Source: DATFEN01 sp035691285 (GTDB lineage: Bacteria; Acidobacteriota; Vicinamibacteria; Fen-336). Taken from it: DNA of 63,709 bases. Position numbers and translations under genes: made by a program. The stretch lies in the NCBI GenBank assembly GCA_035691285.1, contig DASSJI010000097.1, forward strand, positions 1-63,709. The letters are read 5' to 3'. The notes under the pieces were generated by a model. It worked only from the letters and a program-made list of their open reading frames with translations, was not told where the DNA came from and searched no databases. Shown piece after piece: positions 1 to 9,088 of the stretch (position 1 is its first letter; every line of letters starts with the position of its first letter).

Positions 1-1
1 C

Positions 2-566
2 GCCACGCTGCCCGAGGTCCGGGGCTACAGGATCCTGGAGCCCCTCGGCCACGGCGGCATGGGACGCGTCTTCCTGGCCCAGGACGAGGCCCTGGAGCGC
101 CGGGTCGCCATCAAGATGATCGCCGCGCCGCTCGCCGCCGAGGCCGCTGTCCGCGCCCGCTTCCTTCGCGGTGGCGGTCGCGCCGTTCTACGGGGCGGAC
201 CCGGAATCCGAGAAGGAGGGCCGGGTGCTGACGTCCCTCGTCGAAAGCGAGCTGGCGCGCAGGCTGCCCGAGGAGGACGTGGACGTCGTCGGCGTGGAGC
301 GTGTGGGCAGGATCGTTCGAAGCCCCCGCGCGGCACGCGCCCTGGCCGAGGAGCTCGACGTGGACCTGCTGGTGTGGGGCGAGGCCCTGTCGTTCTGCGG
401 CGAGGTCGAGCTCGTCGCGCGGATCTCGCGCCGCGACGGAAGCCTCGTGGACGACGCGGACGAGGTCGAGACGCTCCCGGCGGCGGCACCGAACGCCATC
501 GCCCTGCGCCGGGCCCGCGCGACCGAGCTGGCACAGCAGGTGGCGGAGATCTACGGGCGGCGCTGA
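2..566 (+). pseudogene. Broken Ser/Thr kinase with FlgO-like C-terminal piece (5' partial)
   Basis: Reading from base 2, the sequence encodes the start of a Ser/Thr kinase N-lobe: a glycine loop (GHGGMGRVF) and the VAIK lysine strand, ending in ARFLR where the family normally continues with EAR/AAR. At about base 170 the kinase-like sequence stops. From 171 the coherent protein is in the next frame: 131 residues starting at a GTG, with VAVAPFYGADPE followed by a helix-rich domain. It resembles the FlgO/TolB-like modules that end many kinase-TPR receptors. The rest of the kinase, any membrane segment and the TPRs are missing. This is either an out-of-frame internal deletion or an assembly join near a contig edge. 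If real, 171-566 could still be translated alone. Confidence 0.6.
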
Positions 567-612
567 AAGCCCCCCGGGCGGCGAGCGCCGCGTGGTAACT
601 TACGCGGCGCGC

Positions 613-2097
613 ATGCCATCGAGGGAGTACTCACCGAAGCGACGCACTGCCGCCGTCTTCGCCGGGGTTGGCACGGCCGGGGCCTACCACGCCGGCGCCC
701 TGCGGGCTCTCGACGAGAGTGGCGTGAAGGTGGACCTCGTCGTGGGGTCCGGGGCGGGGACGATCGCGGCGGCCTTCGCGGCCGTGGCCGGCGGACCGAA
801 GCTGTACGGCGACGACGGCTTCTGGGCGGGGATCGGATGGGGCCGCCTCTACAGGCTTCGGCTCGGGCTCCGCACCACTCTCGCCCTGCTCGCGGCCTCC
901 TACGGCGTGTTCCTCCTGCCCCTGGCCGTCGCGCTCGTCGCGGGGGCGCTGTCGCCCCTCGTCCTCATCGTCGACTTGCTGTTGCCAGGCCTGTTCACCC
1001 GCGCGAGCGCCGCGGTCGGCGCGACCCCGGGGATCCTGCGCGGGCCGTACCTCGCGGCGCTCGCTGCGCCGGTGTTCGCGCTCTGCCTGGTCGCGTCCGT
1101 GGCCGCCATCCGCCTTCGCTTGCGTGCCGGCAGGCGCTGGCTCGAAGCCCTCGAGTCGCCGGTCGACGTTGAGCGAGGGCGCGAGAGGCTGGTGCGGGCG
1201 CTGTGGGAGATCGCGCGGGGGCCTACGCTCTCGAAGGACCCGCCGGCCGAGCCCGAGCTGGGGAAGCGCTACGTCGCCCTCGCGGCGGAGAACCTGGGCC
1301 AGCCGCGCTTTCGCGAGCTGATCCTGCGTGCGGCCGACGTCGAGACCGGGGGCGTCCTGGACTTCGTCCTCCTGGAAGACGCCCATCGCACGTCGTTCGG
1401 AGCGGCGCGTGCGAGGGGACCGCGCTCGCGTCTCGACGGCCTTCCCGGTGCGGTCGACCTGCGGAGCCCCGACCACGACGTGCTCTTCTTCGATGCTGTA
1501 ATGACCGGTCTCCTGTCGCCCTTCGTCGCGCAGAGCCGCCGAGTCGGCTTTCCGAAAGGCGGCCTCCACGGCGGCGAGATCCACCGCCTCGCCGACGCGA
1601 CGCTGGCCGGCGGCACCGGCGTCGCCGAAGCGCTGGCGGCAGGCGCCGAGCAGGTGATCCTGGTCGCCTCGGTGTCCGAGGACACGGAGGCTCCCGCGCG
1701 CCGCCGCGGGCCGCGGGCTCATGTCGACGGCGCCCTCGCGCTCCTGGAGCGGCAGGCGCTGGAGCGGGAGATCGAGTCGGCCGAGCGCATCAACCGCATG
1801 GTGCAGACGCTCGGCCACGACACGCCGGGCGGGCGCGCGTGGCAGGACCCGGCGACAGGCCGCCTCTTCCGCGAGTTCTCGCTGTACGTGATCCGGCCGG
1901 CACGGCGCGGCCTCCTGCCCCTCGAGTGGGACGGCGCGCAGGACCCGGGCACCGAGGTCCTCGAGACCCCGGCCGACCTCATGGAGCGCGGGTACAAGGA
2001 CGCGTACCGGCTCTTCGTCGAGCCGGTGGTCGGCGCCCTGCCCGAGCCCCGCCGGTCCGTCGGACTGCCGCCCCTGACGCAGACCGTCGGCCTCTGA
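613..2097 (+). CDS. Patatin-like membrane protein lacking the nucleophile serine
   Basis: 494 residues from the ATG at 613. The N-terminus is patatin-like: the oxyanion-hole loop GVGTAGAYHAGAL, then the nucleophile elbow. That elbow reads GSGAG where active patatins have G-x-S-x-G, so glycine occupies the serine position. The DG[GA] aspartate motif of the dyad is also not clear; the matching region reads ADATLAGGTG. About 100 residues after the elbow come hydrophobic stretches (about residues 78-135 and 143-162) that look like three membrane segments, unusual inside this fold. It may be a pseudoenzyme or membrane-bound lipid-binding protein. A TAACTT hexamer lies 11 bases upstream. thrA follows 19 bases downstream. 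Confidence 0.6.
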   Translation: MPSREYSPKRRTAAVFAGVGTAGAYHAGALRALDESGVKVDLVVGSGAGTIAAAFAAVAGGPKLYGDDGFWAGIGWGRLYRLRLGLRTTLALLAASYGVFLLPLAVALVAGALSPLVLIVDLLLPGLFTRASAAVGATPGILRGPYLAALAAPVFALCLVASVAAIRLRLRAGRRWLEALESPVDVERGRERLVRALWEIARGPTLSKDPPAEPELGKRYVALAAENLGQPRFRELILRAADVETGGVLDFVLLEDAHRTSFGAARARGPRSRLDGLPGAVDLRSPDHDVLFFDAVMTGLLSPFVAQSRRVGFPKGGLHGGEIHRLADATLAGGTGVAEALAAGAEQVILVASVSEDTEAPARRRGPRAHVDGALALLERQALEREIESAERINRMVQTLGHDTPGGRAWQDPATGRLFREFSLYVIRPARRGLLPLEWDGAQDPGTEVLETPADLMERGYKDAYRLFVEPVVGALPEPRRSVGLPPLTQTVGL

Positions 2098-2116
2098 GGC
2101 GGAGCCACGATCGGCC

Positions 2117-4597
2117 ATGCTCCACGTCTGGAAATTCGGCGGCGCGTCGGTCGCCGACGCGTCGGCCATCCGCCGCGTAGCGGCCCTCGTCGCGGGTCAC
2201 GACGGACCGCTGGTGGTCGTCGTCTCCGCCTTGGCGGGCGTGACCGATTCGCTTCTGGGCGGCGCGCGCAAGTCGGCCTCGGGCGACGCGAGCGCGGGCG
2301 TGGCGACAGCGGCGGCCTTCGTCAAGCGCCATCGGCCCGTCCTGCGGGAGCTCGTTCGCGACCGGAGACGGTGTCGGGAGCTGCTCGCGATCCTCGACAA
2401 GGCCGCGCGCGAGTACGCCGACCTGACGCGCGCCCTGGCCGCGCTGGGGTCGCTGCCGCCTCTCGCGAGCGACCGGCTCGTGAGCCGGGGCGAACGGCTG
2501 GCCGGTCGGCTCGTGGCCGCGGCCCTGGCGAGGGAGGGCCGCCGCGCCGCCTACGTGGACGCCGCGGGCTTCCTGATGACCGACGGGCACCACGGCGACG
2601 CCATGCCCGACCTGGACGCGACCCGTGTGCGGGCCCGGCGCGCGCTCCTCCCGCTCGTGCGACGCGGCGTCACGCCGGTGGTCCCGGGCTTCGTCGGCAG
2701 CGCTCCCGACGGCTCTCTCGTGACGCTGGGCCGGGGCGGGTCGGACCTGACGGCCACTCTCCTGGGCCGCGCGCTGGGGGCGGCCCGCGTGGTCCTCTGG
2801 AAGGACGTGCCGGGGGTCCTCAGCGCCGACCCGCGCGCCGTGCCCGACGCGCGCCTGATCCCGCAGCTCCACCACCGCGAGGCGGCGGAGGTCGCGTATT
2901 ACGGTGCCAAGGTCCTGCACCCGCGCGCGCTGATCCCGATCGCCCAGTCCCGGGTCGTCCTCGAGGTCCGCTCTTTCCTCGATCCCGCCCGGCCCGGCAC
3001 GGAGGTTTCGGCGCGGCGTACCGATCCGGACCTTCCGGTCAAGGCGCTCGCCACGATCGGCGGGCAGGCGATCGTGACCGTGGCCGGCAAGGGCATGCTG
3101 GGCGTTCCGGGCATCGCGGCGCGCACGTTCGGCGCCGTGCAGCAGGAACGGCTGTCCGTCTCGACGATCTTCCAGGCGTCCTCGGAGAGCTCCATCGGCT
3201 TCACCCTCGAGGCGGCCCAGGCCCCGCGCGCCGTTCACGCGTTGCGCCGGGCGTTCAAGGAGGAGCTGGCCGCCGGGCTCGTCGACTCGGTGACCGCACG
3301 CGACGGCCTGTCGGTGATCGCGGTGGTGGGGGAGGGCATGGCCGGCACTCCCGGCATCGCCGCGCGCCTCTTCACGGCGCTGGCCGAGGGCGGCGTCAAC
3401 GTCGTCGCCGTGGCGCAGGGCTCCTCGGAGCGGAACATCTCCTTCGTCGTCGACTCGAAGGACGTCGGCGAGGCCCAGCGCCGCGTGCACGCGGCCTTCC
3501 AGCTCTCGAAGGTCGGCGGGGGGCGCCGGCCCGAGGCGCCGCGCCGCGACGTCGTGCTGTTGGGATTTGGCCGCGTGGGACGCGAGCTGGCCGACCAGAT
3601 CGCGGCGGTGCGCGGGGACGGGCTGCGCATCGTGGGGCTGCTGGACCGCTCGGGCTTCGTGTTCTCGCCTCGCGGGATACCGCGCTCGCGCCAGGCACGG
3701 CTGGCGGCGGGGAAGGACGCGGGCCGCCTGCTGGCCGAGCTGGGCGCGCGCCGGGCCGATGCCCGTGTGGCGCTCGGGGAGATCGCGGGGCACGCGGTCT
3801 CGCGGCCGGTGCTCGTCGACGTCACGGCCGAGGAGACCGGCGACCTCCTGCTGGCCGCCGTGGGGCAGGGCTTCGATCTCGTCCTCGCGAACAAGAAGCC
3901 GCTGGCCGGGTCGGCGGGGGCGTACGCGCGCCTCTTCCGCGCGGCCCGCGAGGCGGGGCGCCGCGTGCTGTACGAGGCGACGGTCGGCGCCGGGCTGCCG
4001 ATCCTCGACACGCTGCGCAAGCTCGTCGACAGCGGAGACCGGGTGTACCGCGTCGAGGGCTGCGTGAGCGGCACGCTCGGCGTGGTGCTGTCGGCCGTCA
4101 CCGCGGGCCGGCCCTTCTCCGAGGCGGTGCGGGAAGCCGTGGCGCGCGGCTATTCGGAGCCGGACCCCCGGGAGGACCTCTCGGGCCGGGACGCGGCCCG
4201 CAAGGGGCTGATCCTGGCGCGCCTGCTCGGCTACCCGGGTCCACCGCCGGCTCCAGTCGACCTGGTGCCGGCCGCCTTCCGTGGCCTGCCCTTGCCGCGC
4301 TTCATGGAGCGGCTCCCCGAGCTCGACCCGGAATGGCGGCGACGCGTGGCGCGCGCGGCGGCGCGCGGCCGCGTGCTGCGCTACGTCGTGACGGCGACGC
4401 GCTCGGCCGTGCGCGCCGAGCTCCTGGCCGTTGCCTCCTCGAGCCCGATCGGGTCGCTCTCGGGCACCCGCAATCTCGTCTCCTTCACCAGCCGCCGCTA
4501 CCGGGCCGAGCCGCTCGTGATCACCGGGCCCGGGGCCGGCGCCGAGGTCACGGCCGCGGGCCTCCTCAACGACCTGCAGCAGCTCGCGAGGAGCTAG
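2117..4597 (+). CDS. thrA: Bifunctional aspartate kinase / homoserine dehydrogenase
   Basis: 826 residues. It catalyses the first and third steps from aspartate to threonine and methionine: aspartate phosphorylation, then NAD(P)H reduction of aspartate semialdehyde to homoserine. The aspartokinase domain starts with VWKFGGASVAD (KFGGTS-type motif). Two ACT regulatory units follow at about 300-455; both carry the GxPGIAAR(T/L)F signature. The homoserine dehydrogenase half begins at about 475 with GFGRVGRELA, has NKKPLAG, and has the catalytic segment YEATVGAGLPILDTL and EGCVSGTLGVVLS. Length matches ThrA/MetL enzymes. The ACT domains imply allosteric feedback by threonine or a related end product. 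The next gene makes methionine, so the pair covers both ends of the homoserine branch. Confidence 0.95.
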   Translation: MLHVWKFGGASVADASAIRRVAALVAGHDGPLVVVVSALAGVTDSLLGGARKSASGDASAGVATAAAFVKRHRPVLRELVRDRRRCRELLAILDKAAREYADLTRALAALGSLPPLASDRLVSRGERLAGRLVAAALAREGRRAAYVDAAGFLMTDGHHGDAMPDLDATRVRARRALLPLVRRGVTPVVPGFVGSAPDGSLVTLGRGGSDLTATLLGRALGAARVVLWKDVPGVLSADPRAVPDARLIPQLHHREAAEVAYYGAKVLHPRALIPIAQSRVVLEVRSFLDPARPGTEVSARRTDPDLPVKALATIGGQAIVTVAGKGMLGVPGIAARTFGAVQQERLSVSTIFQASSESSIGFTLEAAQAPRAVHALRRAFKEELAAGLVDSVTARDGLSVIAVVGEGMAGTPGIAARLFTALAEGGVNVVAVAQGSSERNISFVVDSKDVGEAQRRVHAAFQLSKVGGGRRPEAPRRDVVLLGFGRVGRELADQIAAVRGDGLRIVGLLDRSGFVFSPRGIPRSRQARLAAGKDAGRLLAELGARRADARVALGEIAGHAVSRPVLVDVTAEETGDLLLAAVGQGFDLVLANKKPLAGSAGAYARLFRAAREAGRRVLYEATVGAGLPILDTLRKLVDSGDRVYRVEGCVSGTLGVVLSAVTAGRPFSEAVREAVARGYSEPDPREDLSGRDAARKGLILARLLGYPGPPPAPVDLVPAAFRGLPLPRFMERLPELDPEWRRRVARAAARGRVLRYVVTATRSAVRAELLAVASSSPIGSLSGTRNLVSFTSRRYRAEPLVITGPGAGAEVTAAGLLNDLQQLARS

Positions 4598-4680
4598 GAG
4601 GGAGAAGCGCTTCGTCAAGCCGCGGTCGAGGCGCGGGGCGCACTGCGTCATAGACGCTGGCCGGCGGTCTCTCCTGCGGC

Positions 4681-4686
4681 TACACT
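4681..4686 (+). promoter_or_regulatory. Candidate -10 element (TACACT) for the metH/metF fusion
   Basis: TACACT ends 8 bases before the ATG at 4695, so a start site about 7 bases downstream would give a leaderless or near-leaderless mRNA. The position 17 bases upstream reads TGGCCG, a poor -35. It is part of a recurrent pattern at operon heads in this window. Confidence 0.4.
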
Positions 4687-4694
4687 GGCCCGCG

Positions 4695-6557
4695 ATGGCC
4701 GACGCGAAAGTGCAGGCGACGCCGGCGAGACCGTTCCTCGAGCTCATCGCCGAAGGCGTGGTCGTCGCCGACGGCGGCATGGGCACGATGCTGTACAGCC
4801 GCGGCGTGTTCCTGAACCGTTGCTTCGACGAGCTGAACCTCTCGAACCCCGCGCTCGTGAGTTCGGTGCACGAGGAATACCTGGGCGCAGGCGCCGAGCT
4901 GGTCGAGACGAACACCTTCGGCGCCAATCGCTTCAAGCTCGGCCCGCACGGCCTGGAGGGCAAGGTCCACAAGATCAACTTCGAGGGCGCCCGCATCGCC
5001 CGCGAAGCCGCCCAGGGACGGGCGCTCGTGGCGGGCTCGATCGGTCCGATCGGGAAGCCGCTGCAGCCCTACGGCGCCATCGGCTACGAGGACGCCGTCG
5101 GGGCGTTCCGCGACCAGGCGCTGGGCCTCGCCGAGGGCGGCGTCGATCTGTTCGTCGTGGAGACCATGCCCTCGCTCGACCAGGCGAAGGCGGCTCTCGA
5201 GGCGGTCCGGGGCACGAGCGACAAGCCGGTGGTCGTCTCCCTCACCTTCAATGAGGAGGGCACGACGTTCTACGGCGACAAGCCCGAGGACGTCGTCCGC
5301 GCGCTGGAGGCGCTGGGCGTCCCGGTGATCGGCGCGAACTGCAGCCAGGGACCGCAGGCCATGCTCGAGACCGTGCAGCGGATGGCCGCGGCGGCCACGA
5401 AGGCGAAGCTGTCGGCCATGCCCAACGCCGGAGCCCCGGCCTTCGTGGAGGGCCGTTACGTCTACCTCTGCACGCCGGAGTACATGGCCTCCTACGCGCG
5501 GCGCTTCCTGTCCGCGGGCGTCAGCCTGGTGGGAGGCTGCTGCGGAACGACGCCCGCCCACATCAAGAACCTCGTGCGGTCGGTCAAGATGGTCAAGCCG
5601 ACGCGCGAGGGGGCGTCGGTCCTGGAGCCCGCCCGTGTCAAGGAGGCTCCCGCGCCGGTCCCGCGCGACGAGAAGAGCGGCCTGGGGCGGAAGCTCGGAA
5701 GGAAGTTCGTCGTGTCGGTGGAGCTCGACCCGCCGCGCGGGGCGGACCCCGGTGCGCTGCTCGAAAGGGCGCTCTACTGCAAGGAGAACGAGGTCGACTG
5801 CATCAACGTCGCCGACGGCCCGAGGGCGTCGGCGCGGATGAGCGCGCTCTCGATGTGCCTCCTGCTCGAGCAGAAGGTCGGCATCGAGACGATCCTGCAC
5901 TACACCTGCCGCGACCGGAACCTGCTGAGCATCCAGTCCGACCTGCTGGGCGCCCACGCCCTGGGCCTGCGCAACATCCTCGCGATCACCGGCGATCCGC
6001 CCAAGCTCGGAGACTATCCCGACGCGACAGCCGTCTACGACGTCGACTCCATCGGCCTGGTGCGAATCCTCGACCACCTCAACCACGGCTGCGACCTGGC
6101 GGGGAACCTGATCGGCCCAGCCCTGGGCCTCCACGTGGGATGCGGCGCCGACCCGGGCAAGCCCGACCGCGAGAAGGAGCTGCAGCGGCTCGAAGCCAAG
6201 GTGAAAGCCGGTGCCGAGTACGTCATGACGCAGCCCGTCTACGATCCCCGGACGCTGGAGACCTTCCTCGCGGGCGTCAGGCACCTCGCCGTGCCGGTGC
6301 TCGTCGGCATCCTGCCCCTCTACTCCCACAAGAACGCCGAGTTCCTGCACAACGAGGTGCCGGGCATGCGCATCCCCGACGACATCCGGGAGCGCATGCG
6401 CCTCGCGGGCTCGGGAGACGAGGCGCGCACCGTGGGCGTGAGGATCGCCCAGGAGACCCTGCTCGCGGCCCGCGAAAGAGCCCACGGCGCCTACATCATG
6501 CCGCCCTTCAACAAGGTCGAGCTGGCGGTCCGGGTGATCGAAGCGCTACATCGTTAG
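4695..6557 (+). CDS. Bifunctional homocysteine S-methyltransferase / methylenetetrahydrofolate reductase
   Basis: 620 residues, the size of YitJ-type fusions. Residues about 10-290 are a Zn-dependent homocysteine methyltransferase barrel with ADGGMGTMLY, the first zinc cysteine in GANCSQGP, and the Cys-Cys pair in GGCCGTTPAHI. Residues about 325-615 are a MetF-like flavin barrel (SVELDPPRG, ITGDPPK, YVMTQPVYDP). Together they would reduce methylene-THF to methyl-THF and methylate homocysteine without the cobalamin-binding part of MetH. The methyl donor used by the first domain cannot be read from sequence. It follows thrA after a 97-base gap and may have its own promoter at 4681. Confidence 0.92.
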   Translation: MADAKVQATPARPFLELIAEGVVVADGGMGTMLYSRGVFLNRCFDELNLSNPALVSSVHEEYLGAGAELVETNTFGANRFKLGPHGLEGKVHKINFEGARIAREAAQGRALVAGSIGPIGKPLQPYGAIGYEDAVGAFRDQALGLAEGGVDLFVVETMPSLDQAKAALEAVRGTSDKPVVVSLTFNEEGTTFYGDKPEDVVRALEALGVPVIGANCSQGPQAMLETVQRMAAAATKAKLSAMPNAGAPAFVEGRYVYLCTPEYMASYARRFLSAGVSLVGGCCGTTPAHIKNLVRSVKMVKPTREGASVLEPARVKEAPAPVPRDEKSGLGRKLGRKFVVSVELDPPRGADPGALLERALYCKENEVDCINVADGPRASARMSALSMCLLLEQKVGIETILHYTCRDRNLLSIQSDLLGAHALGLRNILAITGDPPKLGDYPDATAVYDVDSIGLVRILDHLNHGCDLAGNLIGPALGLHVGCGADPGKPDREKELQRLEAKVKAGAEYVMTQPVYDPRTLETFLAGVRHLAVPVLVGILPLYSHKNAEFLHNEVPGMRIPDDIRERMRLAGSGDEARTVGVRIAQETLLAARERAHGAYIMPPFNKVELAVRVIEALHR

Positions 6558-6576
6558 CCCTTACGCGCCGGCGTCG

Positions 6577-7431
6577 CTAGGAAGCGCTCCGGAAGCTGTC
6601 GCAGGCTTCGATCGTGCCGCTGGCCAAACCCTGCTTGAACCACCGCACGCGGTCCGCCGAAGAGCCATGGGTCCAGGATTCCGGCTGCGCGCGCCGGCCC
6701 GCTTCCTGCTGGAGGCGGTCGTCGCCGATCGCCGCCGCCGCGGCCAGCCCCTCCTCGACGTCCCCGGGCTCGATGAGCTTCTGGCCCGCGTTCGCGAAGT
6801 GGCCCCACACGCCGGCCAGGCAGTCCGCCTGCAGCTCGAGCCGGACCGACAGCGCGTTGGCCTGCACCTCGGATCCCCGACGCTGGAGCTGCGAGACCCG
6901 GTCGGAGATGCCGAGCAGGTTCTGCACGTGGTGGCCCACCTCGTGCGCGATCACGTAGGCCTGGGCGAAGTCGCCGGGAGCGCCGAACCGCGACTCGAGC
7001 TCGCGGAAGAAGGACAGGTCGAGATACACCTGCGCGTCGCCAGGACAATAGAAGGGCCCCACGGCCGAGGAGTTCGTGCCGCAGGCCGAGTCGACCATCT
7101 CCGCGAAGAGCACGAGCCTCGGCTCCTCGTAGGACCGGCCGCCACGCCGGAACACGTCTGTCCAGACGTCCTCCGTGCTCGCGAGGACGACGGAGGCGAA
7201 GCGCCCCAACTGGTCGGTCGGCGGTCCTGACCGCCCGGCTTCCGCGTCCGGAGCGGGGACGCTGGACTGCAGCCCTCCCAGCAGCGACAGCATCTGGCGC
7301 GGATCGACACCGGCGAAGTAGCTGATCGCGAGGACGGCGAGCAGGCCGCCGATGCCGAGGGAGGCTCGCCGCGGTCGCTGTCCCCTGCGATCTTCGACGT
7401 TGCCGCTCTCCCGTCGATCCTGCCAGCGCAT
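6577..7431 (-). CDS. Neutral zinc metallopeptidase, YpfJ-type, membrane anchored
   Basis: 284 residues from the ATG at 7431; the open frame continues upstream, but that part is a shadow of the neighbouring genes. One N-terminal membrane segment (about residues 26-45, GIGGLLAVLAISYFAG) follows a basic stretch, so the catalytic domain should lie outside the membrane. The zinc site HEVGHH is at about 170, preceded by VIAH, and the later SVRLELQADCLAGVW supplies the third-ligand region (E/D). The family (putative neutral zinc metallopeptidase, YpfJ/KPN_02809) has no firmly assigned substrate. It is divergent from the VWFA gene with 126 bases between them. Confidence 0.88.
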   Translation of the reverse strand: MRWQDRRESGNVEDRRGQRPRRASLGIGGLLAVLAISYFAGVDPRQMLSLLGGLQSSVPAPDAEAGRSGPPTDQLGRFASVVLASTEDVWTDVFRRGGRSYEEPRLVLFAEMVDSACGTNSSAVGPFYCPGDAQVYLDLSFFRELESRFGAPGDFAQAYVIAHEVGHHVQNLLGISDRVSQLQRRGSEVQANALSVRLELQADCLAGVWGHFANAGQKLIEPGDVEEGLAAAAAIGDDRLQQEAGRRAQPESWTHGSSADRVRWFKQGLASGTIEACDSFRSAS

Positions 7432-7536
7432 CTTTTCGCAGCTCCCGCCGCCCCAGATCGAGGCCGCGGGGCAGTTTGGCCTCAACCTGGGAGCGGGCGC
7501 AAGCCTGCCGGCGTGCCGTCCTCTGGACGGCTGAAC

Positions 7537-7542
7537 TAGAAT
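7537..7542 (+). promoter_or_regulatory. Candidate -10 element (TAGAAT) for the VWFA gene
   Basis: TAGAAT lies 15 bases before the ATG at 7558 in the 126-base divergent gap. No convincing -35 is seen 17 bases upstream (TGCCGT). The implied 5' leader is under 10 bases. Confidence 0.35.
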
Positions 7543-7557
7543 CTGCGCGGGTCCGCC

Positions 7558-8544
7558 ATGCGCCGGCTCGCCCTGTCGATCGCCAGTTGCGGCCTCGCGG
7601 TCGTCAGCGTCGCGGTGGAGCGACCCGCCCGGGCGGCGCCCGAAGCCCGGCAGCGGGGCCCGGTCTTCCCCATCGACCTCGAGATGGTGAACCTCACGCT
7701 GTCCGTCAGGGACGAAGACGGGATGCTCGTCGGCGACCTGGGCGCCGACGAGTTCGTCGTCTACGAGGACGGCCGCCCCCAGACCATCACGCTGTTCGCC
7801 CGGGCCGGGGACGGGGGAAGCGCCGGGGAAGCGGCGGAGGGGAGCGACGAGGCTCGGAGGGGCGAGCGGGCGCTGACGCTGGACCTCGGGATGCTCTTCG
7901 ACACCAGCGAGAGCATGATCAAGGAGATGCGCTTCGCCCAGGAGGCGGCGTCGCGCTTCCTGGAGTCGATCCCGCGGGCGAGGGACCTGCTCACCGTCTT
8001 CTTCGATCAGGACATCCGGGTCTCGCGCTACGACAGCGAGCACCAACAGGGCCTCATGGCGCGCATCTTCGAGTCCAAGGGCGGCGGGAACACGGCCCTG
8101 TACGACGCCATCACCGTCTACATCTCGCGGGTGACGGATACCTCCGGGCGCAAGATCCTGGTGCTCTTCACCGACGGTGAGGAGAACACGAGCGCCACGA
8201 GCCTGCAGGAGCTCCTGGCGCTGGTCAGGTCGAGCACCGTCACCATCTACCCGATCGCGTTCACGGGCCACTACGCCATCGGGAGCAACCGCGGGCTCTC
8301 GGCCCGGAGCTTCCTGCAGAACCTCGCCGACCTCTCGGGCGGCCGGGTCTTCACGCCGCGCACGTCCCGCGACCTCCCGGGGATCTACGAGAAGATCCTG
8401 GCCGAGCTCAAGGCCCAGTACGTCATCGGCTACGTGTCGGACAACGCCGACCGCGACGGCGGCTACCGGAAGCTCAGGGTGGAGGTGAAGCGCGAGGGCC
8501 TGAAGGTGCGGGCGCGGCAGGGCTACACCGCGCCCCGGGACTAG
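7558..8544 (+). CDS. VWFA-related domain protein (TIGR03436-like), secreted
   Basis: 328 residues with a signal peptide-like start (cleavage near ARAAP). After a beta-rich segment of the kind that precedes these domains (VNLTLSVRDEDG, GDLGADEFVVYEDG), a von Willebrand A domain occupies about 105-325. Its MIDAS motif is slightly altered, LFDTSESM in place of DxSxS; the distal positions GGNTALYDAI and LFTDGEENTS are intact. This matches the VWFA-related family TIGR03436, best known from Acidobacteriota. It is probably a secreted adhesion or scaffold protein; the ligand is unknown. It converges with the PAP2 gene, and the two stop codons share the palindrome CTAG at 8541-8544. Confidence 0.85.
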   Translation: MRRLALSIASCGLAVVSVAVERPARAAPEARQRGPVFPIDLEMVNLTLSVRDEDGMLVGDLGADEFVVYEDGRPQTITLFARAGDGGSAGEAAEGSDEARRGERALTLDLGMLFDTSESMIKEMRFAQEAASRFLESIPRARDLLTVFFDQDIRVSRYDSEHQQGLMARIFESKGGGNTALYDAITVYISRVTDTSGRKILVLFTDGEENTSATSLQELLALVRSSTVTIYPIAFTGHYAIGSNRGLSARSFLQNLADLSGGRVFTPRTSRDLPGIYEKILAELKAQYVIGYVSDNADRDGGYRKLRVEVKREGLKVRARQGYTAPRD

Positions 8545-9059
8545 GGGCGCCGTCGGCCCTTCCAGGCGAGAGCGACGGCCGTCTGCGCCGCGCCCAGCGT
8601 CCATCCCGCCGCGACGTCGGTCGGCCAGTGCACGCCCAGGTACAGGCGCCCGACGCCGACGAACACGGCCAGCAGGACCGCCGCTGCCCACAGCCAGGGA
8701 GCGAGGCGCGGTCGGGCGCGGGACAGGCTCCACGCCAGGAGCGGATAGAACGTCGCGGCGGCGAGCGCGTGCCCGCTCGGGAACGCCGCGCCGCTCGAGG
8801 GCAGGAGCGACGGCCAGAGCTCCGGCCGAGGTCGCGCCACGATCGCCTTGATCCCTTCTTGGAGCACGAACGTGGCCGCGCCCAGCGCCAGCCACCGCCA
8901 GGCCGCCTCGCGCTCGCCCCGACGGCGGTGCCAGAGGGCTGCCGTCACGACGAGAATCGCGCAGAACGGCAGGGTTCCCATCGCGTGCGACACGAAGAAT
9001 GCAACGTCCAGCGCGGGGCTCGAATGCTCGTGGATCCAGAGGAGGAGGCGCTCTTCCAC
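8541..9059 (-). CDS. PAP2-family membrane phosphatase
   Basis: 172 residues starting at GTG 9059. It has all three PAP2 motifs: KAIVARPRP, PSGHALAAA and GRLYLGVHWPTD. Hydrophobic segments predict five or six membrane helices. Members remove phosphate from lipid phosphates such as undecaprenyl pyrophosphate or phosphatidic acid; which one applies here cannot be told. It is the last gene of a bactofilin-lpxD-PAP2 set, 29 bases after lpxD, which points to an envelope lipid role. Confidence 0.9.
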   Translation of the reverse strand: MEERLLLWIHEHSSPALDVAFFVSHAMGTLPFCAILVVTAALWHRRRGEREAAWRWLALGAATFVLQEGIKAIVARPRPELWPSLLPSSGAAFPSGHALAAATFYPLLAWSLSRARPRLAPWLWAAAVLLAVFVGVGRLYLGVHWPTDVAAGWTLGAAQTAVALAWKGRRRP

Positions 9060-9088
9060 GCGCTCCAGGATCTCACGGGCCGGCGTCC

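Noticed and set aside
4598..4694. SAM or cobalamin riboswitch before the methionine fusion gene
   Set aside because: The 97-base gap has no recognisable aptamer and is too short for a cobalamin element.
1979..4996. 1005-residue minus-strand frame opposite thrA
   Set aside because: Composition is Arg/Gly/Ala-rich with no domain pattern, and thrA is certain on the plus strand. High G+C keeps the opposite frame free of stops.
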